From an uncultured Sediminibacterium sp. (GTDB lineage: Bacteria; Bacteroidota; Bacteroidia; Chitinophagales; Chitinophagaceae): a DNA stretch of 54,098 nt. Position numbers and translations under genes: made by a program. This document shows, piece after piece, positions 1-8,505 of the stretch. The stretch spans positions 1 through 54,098 of the forward strand of contig NZ_CAMLMJ010000027.1 in NCBI RefSeq assembly GCF_946481145.1, given 5' to 3'. The notes under the pieces were generated by a model, which saw only the letters and a list, made by a program, of their open reading frames with translations, did not search any database and was not told where the DNA came from. Numbering within the stretch: the first letter of the stretch is position 1; each line of letters starts with the position of its first letter.

Positions 1-43
1 CCCTAAATACCTGGCTCCTGTTTAATGTCTGGTTTACTAATTA

Positions 44-174
44 CTTGCAGCTTGTGGCATGTAGCCTGTGGCTCAGAAGATGCTAGCAAATTTTCCCCGG
101 ACAGCAATGGCTTGCGACTTGAAGCTTGAAGCCAAATTTCCCCGGACAGTAATAGCTAGAAGCCAGTAGCCTTA
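44..174. repeat. AGC-type heptamer arrays with two CCGGGG boxes
   Basis: Heptamers in phase: CTTGCAG, CTTGTGG, CATGTAG, CCTGTGG (44-71); CTTGCGA, CTTGAAG, CTTGAAG (111-131); AGCTAGA, AGCCAGT, AGCCTTA (154-174). Between the runs lie two copies of TTTCCCCGGACAG (about 92-104 and 137-149). The same words and box recur near 33.1-33.4, 51.7 and 54.0 kb. The last run overlaps the 3' end of the CPBP protease gene and contributes its final codons and stop. Confidence 0.85.
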
Positions 175-857
175 TCCCCATTCATTTTTCTTACATAAAG
201 CCAGGTGCAAAATGCTGGAACCAAAATCTGGTAAAGCACCATAAATAAACTACTCCATAAATTATTTTGCTGCACACTATTTTGAGCAATTGGTATCAGG
301 AGATGTTTTCCTATTGAACCATCTGAAAATACAATGCTTCCCACTGTGTTCCATCCAAGGTGTAAACCGATTGGCAGAAACAATGAATTTGTTTTAATAA
401 AAGCATATGCATACATCCAACCCGCTGCTGCTGTAATGAGGAAAATAAAAATCATTTGAACGGGATGATTCCATGCATTGTAAGAAAACCAGTGATATAC
501 GCCGAAGGCAATCACTGATAACCAAAATCCTTTGGTAACACCCAGTCTTTTTAAAGCAATATAAAACAGCGCTCCCCGGAAAATGAATTCTTCATAAAGT
601 ACAGAACGCAACATCCACCAAAGACCTATACCAAACTCACTAAAAGAGTATGCTTCATTAAATTTCCAGGATATTCCGGCAAATGCTGATCTGGTTAAAT
701 GAAAAATGGAGGCCAGTGTCATGGCAATCAATAGTCCGATAAAAAACTGTTGTATTCTTTTTAAAGTTGGTAGTAAACCAAGTACGGAAAGCCCTTGTTT
801 TTCAATTAGTTTTAAGAGTAGTAGTGATAACAGTAACTCTACCAAAATACCTGCCAT
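156..857 (-). CDS. CPBP family intramembrane metalloprotease
   Basis: This is a 233-residue, strongly hydrophobic multi-pass protein of the CPBP (Abi/CAAX protease-like) family. The family's glutamate pair and arginine are visible as EEFIFRG at residues 89-95. They are followed by the FGVYHW segment with His122 and the HLGWN segment with His166 and Asn170, which together would form the intramembrane metal site. The substrate cannot be read from the sequence; relatives process prenylated proteins, act in immunity or have unknown roles. The gene is divergent from greA. Its last codons (Lys-Ala-Thr-Gly-Phe-stop) lie inside a heptamer repeat array, so the natural C-terminus was probably changed by the repeat. 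The family call is firm and the function is open. Confidence 0.88.
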   Translation of the reverse strand: MAGILVELLLSLLLLKLIEKQGLSVLGLLPTLKRIQQFFIGLLIAMTLASIFHLTRSAFAGISWKFNEAYSFSEFGIGLWWMLRSVLYEEFIFRGALFYIALKRLGVTKGFWLSVIAFGVYHWFSYNAWNHPVQMIFIFLITAAAGWMYAYAFIKTNSLFLPIGLHLGWNTVGSIVFSDGSIGKHLLIPIAQNSVQQNNLWSSLFMVLYQILVPAFCTWLYVRKMNGDKATGF

Positions 858-933
858 AACTAACTGATTTTAAGTTTTTTATATCTGGTTTTCATCATTT
901 GAGATAGGTGGTTTCCAAATAAAAGCTGCCAGG

Positions 934-966
934 CTTGGAAAATTATGTTTATTTTTTCTATTTTTA
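934..966 (+). promoter_or_regulatory. candidate greA promoter
   Basis: TTGG at 935-938 followed after 20 nt by TATTTTTA (959-966) resembles the Bacteroidota promoter (-33 TTTG, -7 TAnnTTTG). Transcription would start near 973, directly before the hairpin described next. This is inferred from pattern only. Confidence 0.35.
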
Positions 967-972
967 CAATCA

Positions 973-1010
973 TGCAACGCTGCAATCAAATGTGGCGTTG
1001 TATTTTTTTT
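973..1010 (+). terminator. terminator-like hairpin in the greA leader
   Basis: TGCAACGC (973-980) can pair with GCGTTGTA (995-1002), with one G-T pair and a 14-nt loop. A run of eight T follows (1003-1010), only 22 nt before the greA start codon. As no plus-strand gene ends upstream, this looks like an attenuator in the greA leader and not the end of another transcript. Confidence 0.5.
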
Positions 1011-1032
1011 ACCCTTTTTAAACCGCAAGATT

Positions 1033-1509
1033 ATGAGTGAGAGTACTATGTATGTTACAAAGGAGACATTTGAAAAAATGCGTGAAGAGCTTCAGAAGAT
1101 GAAATCGGTTGACCGACCGGCTGCGTCAAGGGCTATTGCAGAAGCCAGGGAAAAAGGAGATTTAAAAGAAAATGCCGAATACGATGCGGCCAAAGAGGCC
1201 CAAGGCATGCTTGAGGCCAAAATCAAGCAATTGGAAGGTGCCATCGCAAATGCAAAGATTGTAGACACCAGCGATATAGATACAAGTAAAGTAACTATAC
1301 TTACTAAAGTAACCATTACTAATGTAGCTACTAAAAAAACGGTTACTTACCAGATTGTAGGAGAAAAAGAAGCTGACCTTAAAGCAGGAAAAATTTCTGC
1401 AGGTTCTCCTATTGGTAAAGGATTGATGGGAAAAGTAAGAGGAGAAGTGGCCGAGGTAATTGCTCCTACAGGAGTTATTAAATTTAAGATTGAAGACATC
1501 ACTGTTTAA
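1033..1509 (+). CDS. greA: transcription elongation factor GreA
   Basis: GreA binds the secondary channel of RNA polymerase and stimulates cleavage of the transcript in backtracked complexes. The 158-residue length is typical. The N-terminal coiled coil carries the acidic tip GDLKENAEY at residues 42-50, whose Asp and Glu coordinate the catalytic magnesium. The C-terminal FKBP-like globular domain contains SPIGKGLMGKVRGE around residues 124-137. The HIT protein gene follows after about 60 nt and may share the transcript. A hairpin with a T-run lies just before the start codon, so expression may be controlled by premature termination. Identification is secure. Confidence 0.97.
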   Translation: MSESTMYVTKETFEKMREELQKMKSVDRPAASRAIAEAREKGDLKENAEYDAAKEAQGMLEAKIKQLEGAIANAKIVDTSDIDTSKVTILTKVTITNVATKKTVTYQIVGEKEADLKAGKISAGSPIGKGLMGKVRGEVAEVIAPTGVIKFKIEDITV

Positions 1510-1572
1510 TTAATTCTTCGTTGTTGTATGTTTCCGAAAAGCATACAACAACGAATTTCATATCTACAGGTT

Positions 1573-1968
1573 ATGACCATTTTTTCCAAAATCATTGCGG
1601 GTCAAATACCATCTTATAAGATAGCTGAGGATGAACAATTTTTTGCTTTCCTGGATATTTTTCCACTGGTAGAAGGTCATGTGTTGGTTATTCCTAAACA
1701 TGAAACTGATCGTTTCTTCGATCTATCGGATGAGTATCTCTCTGATATGTTGCTTTTCGCTAAACCAATTGCCAAAGCAATCGAAAAAGCTTTTCCCTGT
1801 AACCGTTGTGGTATAAGTGTGGTTGGGTTAGAAGTTCCACATGCACATATGCACCTGGTGCCAATTAATAGCGCCGATGACCTGAATTTCACCAGAGGTA
1901 AATTACAATTGAGTCCTGAACAACTGCAGGAAAGTCAGCAACGGATATTGGCCGCGCTTTTAAAGTGA
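1573..1968 (+). CDS. HIT family nucleotide-binding protein
   Basis: This is a histidine-triad hydrolase or transferase of about 131 residues acting on nucleotide phosphoramidates or dinucleotides. The signature HAHMHLV near the C-terminus is the HxHxHxx active-site motif, and IFSKIIAGQIPSYKI is the usual N-terminus of Hint-like proteins. The ATG at 1573 is preferred over an in-frame ATG at 1528, because the extra 15 residues do not resemble the family. It probably forms an operon with greA. The stop TGA (1966-1968) is part of the first GTGAATT heptamer of a repeat array, so the repeat begins within the last codons. The family is secure; the physiological substrate is not known. Confidence 0.92.
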   Translation: MTIFSKIIAGQIPSYKIAEDEQFFAFLDIFPLVEGHVLVIPKHETDRFFDLSDEYLSDMLLFAKPIAKAIEKAFPCNRCGISVVGLEVPHAHMHLVPINSADDLNFTRGKLQLSPEQLQESQQRILAALLK

Positions 1969-2121
1969 ATTGTGAATGGTGAATTGTGAATGGTGTATAT
2001 TACTTAATCCTTTACTTGTTGTGATTTCATATCTTTATTGATAGATGCATGTTATCTATCCTATTGCTGCAGCTTTCCAGGAATGCTAAAAAACAATGGA
2101 CAATTCACCATTGACAATTCA
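1965..2121. repeat. inverted heptamer array pair, word GTGAATT/GTGAATG
   Basis: The left arm at 1965-1995 is GTGAATT, GTGAATG, GTGAATT, GTGAATG, GTG in perfect phase. The right arm at 2094-2121 is CAATGGA, CAATTCA, CCATTGA, CAATTCA, complementary to the left. The spacer of about 100 nt shows no gene. The left arm supplies the HIT gene stop codon and the right arm lies just upstream of the permease gene. Confidence 0.85.
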
Positions 2122-2156
2122 CTTTCCCCTAACTTTAGAAAAATAAACCCCACCGT

Positions 2157-3476
2157 ATGCAAACTACTGCTTCAAAACGGGTCATTAATGGTTGGGCCAT
2201 GTACGACTGGGCCAACAGTGTTTATAATCTAGTTATTACTTCAACCATTTTTCCTGCTTATTTCGAATCGGTAACCGGAGATGGTAATGATGCCACTACC
2301 AATGATACCGTTCAGTTATTTGGCAGAGAGTTTGTAAATACCTCTTTATATAATTATGCATTAGCGGTGGCATTTATGATTGTTGCACTGATATCGCCCA
2401 TGCTTTCTTCTATTGCTGATTACAAGGGGAATAAAAAAAGTTTCTTATTCTTTTTCTGTACCATGGGCAGTTTAGCGTGTAGCGCTTTATTTTTTTACGG
2501 AAGTACGAACCTGGCATTTGGCTTGGCCTGTATGATTGTAGCCTGTATAGGTTATTGGGGCAGCCTGGTATTTTATAATTCATTTCTCCCGGAAATAGCT
2601 GCACCTGCCGATCAGGATCGTGTTAGTGCAAAAGGGTTTGCCATGGGATATACCGGCAGTGTAATTTTACAGATAGTATGTTTTGTTTTTGTGTTGAAAC
2701 CAGATTTGTTTGGTATTACAGTCGGCAAAGCCTCACAAATTTCTTTTTTACTTGTTGGTGTATGGTGGTGGGGTTTTGGTCAGTTGGCATTGAGCCGTCT
2801 GCCTAAATCAACTCCTGCCGGAAATCTCAACAGTAAAGCGAGCATTTTCACAAATGGCTATAAGGAACTTAATAAAGTATGGAAGCAGCTTAGCCACACA
2901 CCTATATTGAAAAGATATCTTGGGGCATTTTTCTTTTTTAATATGGGTGTACAAACCGTAATGCTTGCCGCCACTTTATACGGTAAAAGTGAACTGAATA
3001 TACCTACAACCAACCTCATTATCGCCATATTAATAATTCAGTTGGTTGCCATTCCAGGTGCTTATACTATTGCAAAGCTCTCCGATAAACTGGGAAATTT
3101 CAGGGCATTGATGATTACAGTGGCTATTTGGATATTGATTTGTATTATCGGGTATCTATTGCCAAGAGATGGAGTGAATGAGTTTTATGCGCTGGCAGTA
3201 CTGGTAGGATTTGTAATGGGCGGCATTCAATCTTTAAGCAGAAGTACCTATGCCAAACTAATGCCTGAAACAAAAGATACCACATCTTTTTTTAGCTTTT
3301 ATGATGTTACAGAAAAAATTGCCATTGTAATTGGGATGTTTAGCTTCGGCTATATTAATGAATACACAGGCTCACAAAGAAATTCAGTATTGGCACTTGT
3401 AGTATTCTTTGTTATTGGATTGATATTACTCAGCTTTGCATCAGCAACTAAGCATAAACAAGGAAAAGTAGCATAG
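2157..3476 (+). CDS. MFS transporter, UMF1 (Atg22-like) family
   Basis: This 439-residue inner-membrane permease has about twelve predicted transmembrane segments. The N-terminal INGWAMYDWANSVYNLVI segment is the hallmark of the UMF1/Atg22-like branch of the major facilitator superfamily, and GGIQSLSRSTYAKLMP in the second half is also characteristic. Bacterial members are common in Bacteroidota but have no settled substrate; fungal Atg22 exports amino acids from the vacuole. The MBL-fold hydrolase gene starts 2 nt after its stop, which implies co-transcription. TAACTTTA at 2130-2137 may be its -7 box. The family call is firm and the substrate unknown. Confidence 0.9.
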   Translation: MQTTASKRVINGWAMYDWANSVYNLVITSTIFPAYFESVTGDGNDATTNDTVQLFGREFVNTSLYNYALAVAFMIVALISPMLSSIADYKGNKKSFLFFFCTMGSLACSALFFYGSTNLAFGLACMIVACIGYWGSLVFYNSFLPEIAAPADQDRVSAKGFAMGYTGSVILQIVCFVFVLKPDLFGITVGKASQISFLLVGVWWWGFGQLALSRLPKSTPAGNLNSKASIFTNGYKELNKVWKQLSHTPILKRYLGAFFFFNMGVQTVMLAATLYGKSELNIPTTNLIIAILIIQLVAIPGAYTIAKLSDKLGNFRALMITVAIWILICIIGYLLPRDGVNEFYALAVLVGFVMGGIQSLSRSTYAKLMPETKDTTSFFSFYDVTEKIAIVIGMFSFGYINEYTGSQRNSVLALVVFFVIGLILLSFASATKHKQGKVA

Positions 3477-3478
3477 GT

Positions 3479-4348
3479 ATGAAATTGTATTCGGTTAATA
3501 GTGGTTATTTTAAGTTGGATGGTGGGGCAATGTTTGGTGTTGTACCAAAATCAATGTGGAACAAATTAAATCCGGCTGATGAAAATAACATGTGCTCCTG
3601 GGCCATGCGTTGTTTGTTGGTGGAAGATAGGAACAGACTTATTCTCATTGATAATGGAATGGGCGATAAACAGGATGCCAAATTTTTTGGTCACTACTAC
3701 CTGCATGGAAACGATACACTAGATAAATCACTTGCTCAATACGGTTTTAATAGAAATGATATCACCGATGTATTTTTAACCCATCTTCATTTCGATCATT
3801 GCGGTGGAAGTATAATTCGGGATGGAGATAAGCTGGTTCCGGCATTTCCCCATGCAACTTTCTGGAGTAATGAAAAACATTGGGATTGGGCCATAAAACC
3901 CAACGATAGAGAAAAAGCATCTTTTCTGAAAGAAAACATTCTTCCTATTCAGGAAAGTGGACAGTTGAAATTTATTAATACTCCATCAACAGGCTTTACA
4001 AGTAATGGACAATTAGAGACAGCGGCTTTTCTCGAGAATTTTTCTATCCGTTTTGTAAATGGACATACCGAGAAAATGATGCTGCCGCAAATAAATTATA
4101 AGGGGCATACCTTGGTATATATGGCAGATCTGCTTCCTTCCGCCGCTCATTTGCCTATTCCTTATGTGATGGCGTATGATATGTTTCCATTAACCACACT
4201 ACATGAAAAGAAGCATTTTCTACAAGAAGCAGTTGAAAAGAACTACATACTATATTTCGAACACGATCATTTAAACGAATGTTGCAGCCTTCAGTTAACA
4301 GAAAAAGGAGTGAGGGTCGCTGAAACTTTCCCCCTCCACGCATTGTAA
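3479..4348 (+). CDS. MBL-fold metallo-hydrolase
   Basis: This 289-residue cytoplasmic hydrolase has the metallo-beta-lactamase fold. The zinc-binding motif THLHFDH is at residues 101-107. A further ligand candidate is the His of VNGHTEKM near residue 197. An Asp follows in MADLLPS and a His in the C-terminal FEHDH. The overall pattern (SVNSGYFKLDGGAMFGVVP at the N-terminus) resembles the quorum-quenching lactonase/AttM-like and related hydrolases found widely in Bacteroidota. It lies 2 nt after the UMF1 permease, so a shared metabolite is possible but not shown. No signal peptide is visible. The specific reaction is not predictable. Confidence 0.88.
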   Translation: MKLYSVNSGYFKLDGGAMFGVVPKSMWNKLNPADENNMCSWAMRCLLVEDRNRLILIDNGMGDKQDAKFFGHYYLHGNDTLDKSLAQYGFNRNDITDVFLTHLHFDHCGGSIIRDGDKLVPAFPHATFWSNEKHWDWAIKPNDREKASFLKENILPIQESGQLKFINTPSTGFTSNGQLETAAFLENFSIRFVNGHTEKMMLPQINYKGHTLVYMADLLPSAAHLPIPYVMAYDMFPLTTLHEKKHFLQEAVEKNYILYFEHDHLNECCSLQLTEKGVRVAETFPLHAL

Positions 4349-4501
4349 AGCTATCCTGGTTTGTAGTGTTTCACCTAATAATACCGCTTAAAAAATCCGT
4401 GAAAAAACGTGATAAAATCGGTGTTTTTCGGACTTCATTGCCATTTATTCATATTAAGTTTACGTTGAAATCCTAGCTTTAACACGCTATTTTAAAATCC
4501 A

Positions 4502-4876
4502 ATGTCCAGAAACCAGGAAACCGGATGTCCTAATTGCGGATGCAGGATATCCTTCAGGCAGTTTATTCTGCTAAACAATTTTTCCGCCATCAACTGCGAT
4601 ACCTGCAATGCACGAATCGAAATTTCGAACCGGAATGGCAATGCAGTTATCGCAGTTGTTTCAGGAGTTATATCTGCTGCCACAGTGGTATATGCTGCTT
4701 ATGCCGGTAAAGAATATTTAAATTCCTTTTTATTAGGTCTTATTGGAGGGGTTATACTTGCTACCCTTTTTGTGATAATTATCTGCAGGGTGCTATATAA
4801 AAGATCCCAGTTGTCGCGTAACGTACAAAGTAACCCTATACAGTATCCAAAAAATGCGATGGTGTCTAATGGTTAA
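4502..4876 (+). CDS. small membrane protein with Cys-rich zinc-ribbon N-terminus
   Basis: I do not recognise this 124-residue protein. The N-terminus has two Cys knuckles, CPNCGC (Cys9, 12, 14) and CDTC (Cys32, 35), spaced like a zinc ribbon. Two hydrophobic helices follow at about residues 47-69 and 73-98, then a short polar tail. It may be a membrane-anchored zinc-ribbon protein such as those that sense or scaffold, but no function can be assigned. The 3' end overlaps the 3' end of the convergent DUF3108 gene by 11 nt. The Cys pairs and the clean frame argue that it is a real gene. Confidence 0.7.
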   Translation: MSRNQETGCPNCGCRISFRQFILLNNFSAINCDTCNARIEISNRNGNAVIAVVSGVISAATVVYAAYAGKEYLNSFLLGLIGGVILATLFVIIICRVLYKRSQLSRNVQSNPIQYPKNAMVSNG

Positions 4877-5660
4877 AACTGATCATTGAACTAAGCGGGT
4901 ATCTTAGGTTACGGTATTGCATCATGTCTACTTTTACACTTCCAACGATTATTGGACTTTCAATCCGAAGTGGTATATGATTGGGGTCGTCGCTCACCCA
5001 TACCGTCATTTTTTCCCCACCTTCAAACAATGTTCCCTTAACCAGTAAGGGTTTGAATTTGATGGCCCTGAATTTACCATACTTTGTTTTGATGGTTTCC
5101 TTGCCTAAATACTTTATGTATAGGTTATAAACTTCATTGTCCAGAAACATGGAAAAGGGAATTTTTTCTTCAGGTTTATATTTATTGAAGTCAATATTCC
5201 GGGCATAATAAATAGAACTCAAAACATCCTGTACGCAACCGGGTACTTTAAATACACCTTCAGTTGTAACAGCGGTATTAGTTTCTTTATTAAACGTAAT
5301 GTTTTCAAATTTTTTATAACCACCTTCGTCAATGTTCCGAATAAATTTTAGAGGCTGCAGATCGGTAGTGTCGATATATGATTCATACTTGTCCCTAACT
5401 TTAAAGATCCAGTCATAACTGGGGTTAGAGCTTCCTTTTCCAACTACATGGTAGGCAATTCTGTTGTTCATCTTATCGAGAGAAACGGAAAAATTGGCAT
5501 TACCTGCATTTACATATAATCCAAGTACAGAATAAAATACATTAAATGAAATACTTTCACCTTCTTGAAAAGCGGTGTTCCGGATTCCGCAGAATTCATC
5601 TCCGGCCGAAAGGGGCTTTAAGGAGATAAGCCATATTAATAGTAAGAAAATTCGTTTCAT
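4866..5660 (-). CDS. DUF3108 domain protein, exported
   Basis: This 264-residue protein has an N-terminal signal peptide (hydrophobic residues 4-18 ending near Leu-Ser-Ala-Gly) and a DUF3108 domain. The typical family opening EGESISFNVFYSVLGLYVNAG is visible, with a core of beta strands. DUF3108 proteins are periplasmic or outer-membrane associated and uncharacterised; their fold is thought to resemble lipoprotein carriers. It lies about 10 nt downstream of the flippase-like membrane protein and is probably co-transcribed with it, so a role in envelope biogenesis is a reasonable inference. Family confidence is good. Confidence 0.85.
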   Translation of the reverse strand: MKRIFLLLIWLISLKPLSAGDEFCGIRNTAFQEGESISFNVFYSVLGLYVNAGNANFSVSLDKMNNRIAYHVVGKGSSNPSYDWIFKVRDKYESYIDTTDLQPLKFIRNIDEGGYKKFENITFNKETNTAVTTEGVFKVPGCVQDVLSSIYYARNIDFNKYKPEEKIPFSMFLDNEVYNLYIKYLGKETIKTKYGKFRAIKFKPLLVKGTLFEGGEKMTVWVSDDPNHIPLRIESPIIVGSVKVDMMQYRNLRYPLSSMISFNH

Positions 5661-5670
5661 GCTTGCCTGT

Positions 5671-6687
5671 TTACTTATTGTTTCTGAACAAACGAATGCC
5701 CAATAGAAATATACTACCTATTATAGCCGGAATAATCAGGTTTATTATCCAGATACTTCCGGTTGATGCAATGATGCCTAGCAGGTTGTTACTCAGTATG
5801 CCAAACAACTGTAAACTCACTTTTCCTCTTATTCCAATTTCCGCTAGTGTAATACTTGGAATAATGGTTAATATGACCAACAATACTGAAACAAGTGCTA
5901 TTGTATCCCATATACCTATTCCAACCTCAAACACTTGTATTACTAGCACATATTGTACCAGATATACAACGTATCGGAAAATAGAAAGAAGTAAAATTTT
6001 TGTTAAGAACTGCCACCCCAAACTTTCCATATTTTCTACTACAAACCTGTATCGCGACACAATCGGAATCTTTTCCAGTAGCCGGATTAGCCAGGATAAT
6101 TTAAAATATAAAAGAAAAAGCAATGCAGTTGCAAATCCGAGTACACTCATTAATCCTGTCAGCCAAAACATAGACAATCCCTCTAACTGATGGGTTGCAT
6201 CGAAAATAAAAATGCGCATATATACCATTCCGGCTAAACCGAAGGAAAGGGTAGTAATAATCAGGCTCATGCTTCCTACTAATGAAATGGCCATGCCTTT
6301 CAATCGATTCCCATCATCCAGATATATTGATCTGGCAGCCGATTCTCCAAACCGATTAATACTATTAAAAACCAGCGCATTGCCGGTAATGGTTGCTTTA
6401 AGGGCCTTGGCAAAAGAAACTTTTTGCACTTTTGATACCAGTAATTTCCATTTATAGGATTCAATACCCAAATTGGCGAATACAAACAAAATTGCCAGTA
6501 TGAGTTTCCAGGATTGCGGACCTTTTAAAGACCGTAAAATCATATCCCATGCCTGCTGAATATCATCCTGATGCTGAACCTGCTGATAGATAGAGTAGGC
6601 CAGCCAGATAAAAAGTACTGGTCCTAGAAAGTAGTTCAGGAATATTTTTAGTCGCTTCTTCAGTCTATTTCGAATTAAGTACCACAA
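5671..6687 (-). CDS. lysylphosphatidylglycerol synthase TM region/flippase-like membrane protein
   Basis: This polytopic protein of about 338 residues resembles the MprF N-terminal flippase domain (UPF0104 family). It has around eight hydrophobic helices, among them FAKALKATITGNALVFNSI and the ITLAEIGIRGK loop near the C-terminus. It lacks the MprF synthase domain, so lipid or polyprenyl-linked substrate transport is the likely role and aminoacylation is not. The start is a TTG; no in-frame ATG is close, so the exact N-terminus is uncertain. DUF3108 follows on the same strand. Substrate unknown. Confidence 0.83.
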   Translation of the reverse strand: MWYLIRNRLKKRLKIFLNYFLGPVLFIWLAYSIYQQVQHQDDIQQAWDMILRSLKGPQSWKLILAILFVFANLGIESYKWKLLVSKVQKVSFAKALKATITGNALVFNSINRFGESAARSIYLDDGNRLKGMAISLVGSMSLIITTLSFGLAGMVYMRIFIFDATHQLEGLSMFWLTGLMSVLGFATALLFLLYFKLSWLIRLLEKIPIVSRYRFVVENMESLGWQFLTKILLLSIFRYVVYLVQYVLVIQVFEVGIGIWDTIALVSVLLVILTIIPSITLAEIGIRGKVSLQLFGILSNNLLGIIASTGSIWIINLIIPAIIGSIFLLGIRLFRNNK

Positions 6688-6728
6688 AGAACGGGTAAAT
6701 GTAGCAGAATCATGGACTATACGTCTTG

Positions 6729-6853
6729 GTCAATAGACCATAGACCATAGTCCATAGTCTATGGCAGATTGCAAATAGATCGGGGTTAATAGTGGAGTAT
6801 ACATGGGTTAAACAAAATCCTTCATCATGGACCATGGACTATGGACCATGGTC
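6729..6853. repeat. inverted heptamer array pair, word GACCATA/TATGGAC
   Basis: The left arm 6729-6764 is GTCAATA, GACCATA, GACCATA, GTCCATA, GTCTATG. The right arm 6826-6853 is CATGGAC, CATGGAC, TATGGAC, CATGGTC. They are inverted relative to each other across a spacer of about 60 nt, in the gap between the flippase-like gene and ruvC. The right arm creates a misleading in-frame ATG upstream of ruvC. Confidence 0.85.
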
Positions 6854-6889
6854 CCTCTCTCCACAAATCTTCCGTATTTTCACCTGCGA

Positions 6890-7447
6890 ATGGGAAAAGA
6901 TGAAATTATATTAGGAATTGATCCTGGTACCCAGCTAATGGGTTATGCGTTGTTAAGGATTCATAAGGGGCAGCCGCAGGTATTGTTAATGGATATTTTG
7001 AAATTAACCTCACAGAAAGATATTTATGCCAGGCTCGAAACAATTCATGCAAAAGTTTGTGAGCTTATCAGGTTATATAAGCCTTCCACATTTGCCATTG
7101 AAGCACCCTTTTTCGGAAAAAATGTACAGAGTATGCTAAAGCTAGGCCGTGCACAGGGTGTTGCTATTGCAGCAGCCATGCAGGCAGGTTTAACGGTAAC
7201 AGAATATTCTCCTAAAAAAGTGAAACAGTCTATTACCGGCAATGGTAATGCCGATAAAGACCAGGTATGGAAAATGTTACAGCGTATTTTACAAATAGCC
7301 GAAAAGCCACAATATTTTGATGCTACAGATGCTCTGGCGGTTGCCCTCTGCCACTATTACCAATCATCCTCACCGCTGGCAATTAATGGAAAAAAAGGAA
7401 AGGGGTGGGAGGATTTTATTGCGAAAAATCCAAACAGAATTAAATAA
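6890..7447 (+). CDS. ruvC: Holliday junction endonuclease RuvC
   Basis: RuvC cuts Holliday junctions symmetrically in the RuvABC resolvasome; ruvB lies about 10 kb away. With the ATG at 6890 the protein has 185 residues and the usual start ILGIDPGTQLMGYALL. Its four catalytic acids are Asp11, Glu71 (in FAIEAPFFGKN), Asp144 and Asp147 (in DATDALAVALCHYY). An in-frame ATG at 6827 is rejected because the extra 21 codons are translated from the heptamer repeat. The stop codon is followed after 1 nt by a GTCAGAT array that can form a terminator shared with convergent uppP. Identification is secure. Confidence 0.96.
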   Translation: MGKDEIILGIDPGTQLMGYALLRIHKGQPQVLLMDILKLTSQKDIYARLETIHAKVCELIRLYKPSTFAIEAPFFGKNVQSMLKLGRAQGVAIAAAMQAGLTVTEYSPKKVKQSITGNGNADKDQVWKMLQRILQIAEKPQYFDATDALAVALCHYYQSSSPLAINGKKGKGWEDFIAKNPNRIK

Positions 7448-7448
7448 T

Positions 7449-7545
7449 GTCAGATGTCAGATGGCAGATGGCAGATTTTTTTTAAATCTGACATCTGACA
7501 TCTGACATCACACAATCCAAATCCAAATCCGACATCAGCCATCAG
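7449..7545. terminator. hairpin of GTCAGAT/ATCTGAC heptamers, probable bidirectional terminator
   Basis: GTCAGAT, GTCAGAT, GGCAGAT, GGCAGAT (7449-7476) is followed by a T-run and then ATCTGAC three times (7486-7506). The arms are nearly perfectly complementary. Further words in the same phase family (ATCAGCC twice) extend toward 7545. The element sits exactly between convergent ruvC and uppP. It belongs to the same word family as the arrays at 24.7, 27.8/28.3 and 50.9 kb. Confidence 0.8.
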
Positions 7546-7558
7546 CCATCCTCCCTCT

Positions 7559-8356
7559 CTACTTCAGGTATCCCGTCAGTACAAGCACAAGCAATATCGC
7601 TCCGCCAATCACTCTGTACCAGCCGAAGAGGCGGAAGCCATGTTTTTGTAGGAAGCCTATGAAGAATTTGATGGCGAGCATGGCTACGATAAATGCTACC
7701 AGGTTACCGACTGCAAGTGCGATGAGGTTATCGGTATTGGTTAATATTTCAGGATTGTCTTTCCAGGCTTTTAATAACTTATAACCGGTTGCGGCAGCCA
7801 TGGTTGGTACGGCAAGGAAAAAAGAAAATTCTGCTGCTAATCCCCTGTTTAATTTTTGCTGCATACCTCCAATAATACTAGCGGCACTACGACTCACACC
7901 CGGTATCATTGCAACGCATTGCCATAATCCAATCATGAATGCGCGAACAAAACTTACTTCCTCTTCTTTATCAATAACTGGCTGCTGAAAAAGTTTGTCA
8001 ATAAACAACAATACAAAACCACCTGCCAGCATGGTGATGGCGACTGTAAGTGGACTTTCAAGCAGATCATCAATCTTATCAGAGAAGAGCGCACCGAGTG
8101 CCAGGGCGGGAATAACGGCTATTAAAAGTTTTAGGTAAAAGTTCCATCTGTTAAGCGGAAAGAATTTTTTTCTGTATAGAACTACCACCGACAGAATAGC
8201 TCCAAGTTGAATGGCTACCTCAAACAGTTTCGTGAAATCGTCTTTCGCGATACCCAAAAACGAACTAGCAATAATCATATGACCAGTAGAAGAAATAGGC
8301 AGGAACTCGGTTATTCCTTCTACAATGGCAATTATAATGGCATCGAATATAGACAT
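7559..8356 (-). CDS. uppP: undecaprenyl-diphosphatase UppP
   Basis: UppP (BacA) dephosphorylates undecaprenyl pyrophosphate in the inner membrane, recycling the lipid carrier for peptidoglycan and O-antigen, and gives bacitracin tolerance. The 265-residue protein shows both family motifs: [17 protein letters not shown] near residues 14-30 with the catalytic Glu residues, and [14 protein letters not shown] with the catalytic Arg. Multiple hydrophobic helices and the C-terminal [12 protein letters not shown] are typical. It is the last gene of ftsX / DUF3098 / uppP, an order I recall as common in Bacteroidota, which links it to envelope division genes. A long perfect hairpin lies between it and DUF3098. 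Confidence 0.95.
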   Translation of the reverse strand: MSIFDAIIIAIVEGITEFLPISSTGHMIIASSFLGIAKDDFTKLFEVAIQLGAILSVVVLYRKKFFPLNRWNFYLKLLIAVIPALALGALFSDKIDDLLESPLTVAITMLAGGFVLLFIDKLFQQPVIDKEEEVSFVRAFMIGLWQCVAMIPGVSRSAASIIGGMQQKLNRGLAAEFSFFLAVPTMAAATGYKLLKAWKDNPEILTNTDNLIALAVGNLVAFIVAMLAIKFFIGFLQKHGFRLFGWYRVIGGAILLVLVLTGYLK

Positions 8357-8373
8357 GGAGTAGAGTTGAGGTA

Positions 8374-8496
8374 GTCCGAAAGTCGGTTTGTCTGAAAGTC
8401 CGAAAGAAAGCTTAGTGTATAGTAAATCCTTCAGTGTATTTCTGTGTCTTCAGGGGCATTAATATTGCCACTGAAGACACAGAAATACACTGAAGG
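8374..8496. repeat. octamer array plus 26-bp perfect hairpin
   Basis: Octamers GTCCGAAA, GTCGGTTT, GTCTGAAA, GTCCGAAA fill 8374-8405; the same word appears at 29.6 and 29.9 kb. Next to it, 8428-8453 and 8471-8496 are 26-nt perfect inverted arms around a 17-nt loop. These arms contain loose 10-nt words (TTTCTGTGTC, TTCAGGGGCA) like those of the 17.27 kb hairpin. The hairpin lies between DUF3098 and uppP and could weaken read-through. Confidence 0.85.
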
Positions 8497-8505
8497 GTAG
8501 GGGAT

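Noticed and set aside
5663..6190. 175-codon frame on the plus strand opposite the flippase-like gene
   Set aside because: It is Ile/Ser/Asn-rich without family features and is the shadow of a multi-helix membrane protein on the other strand.
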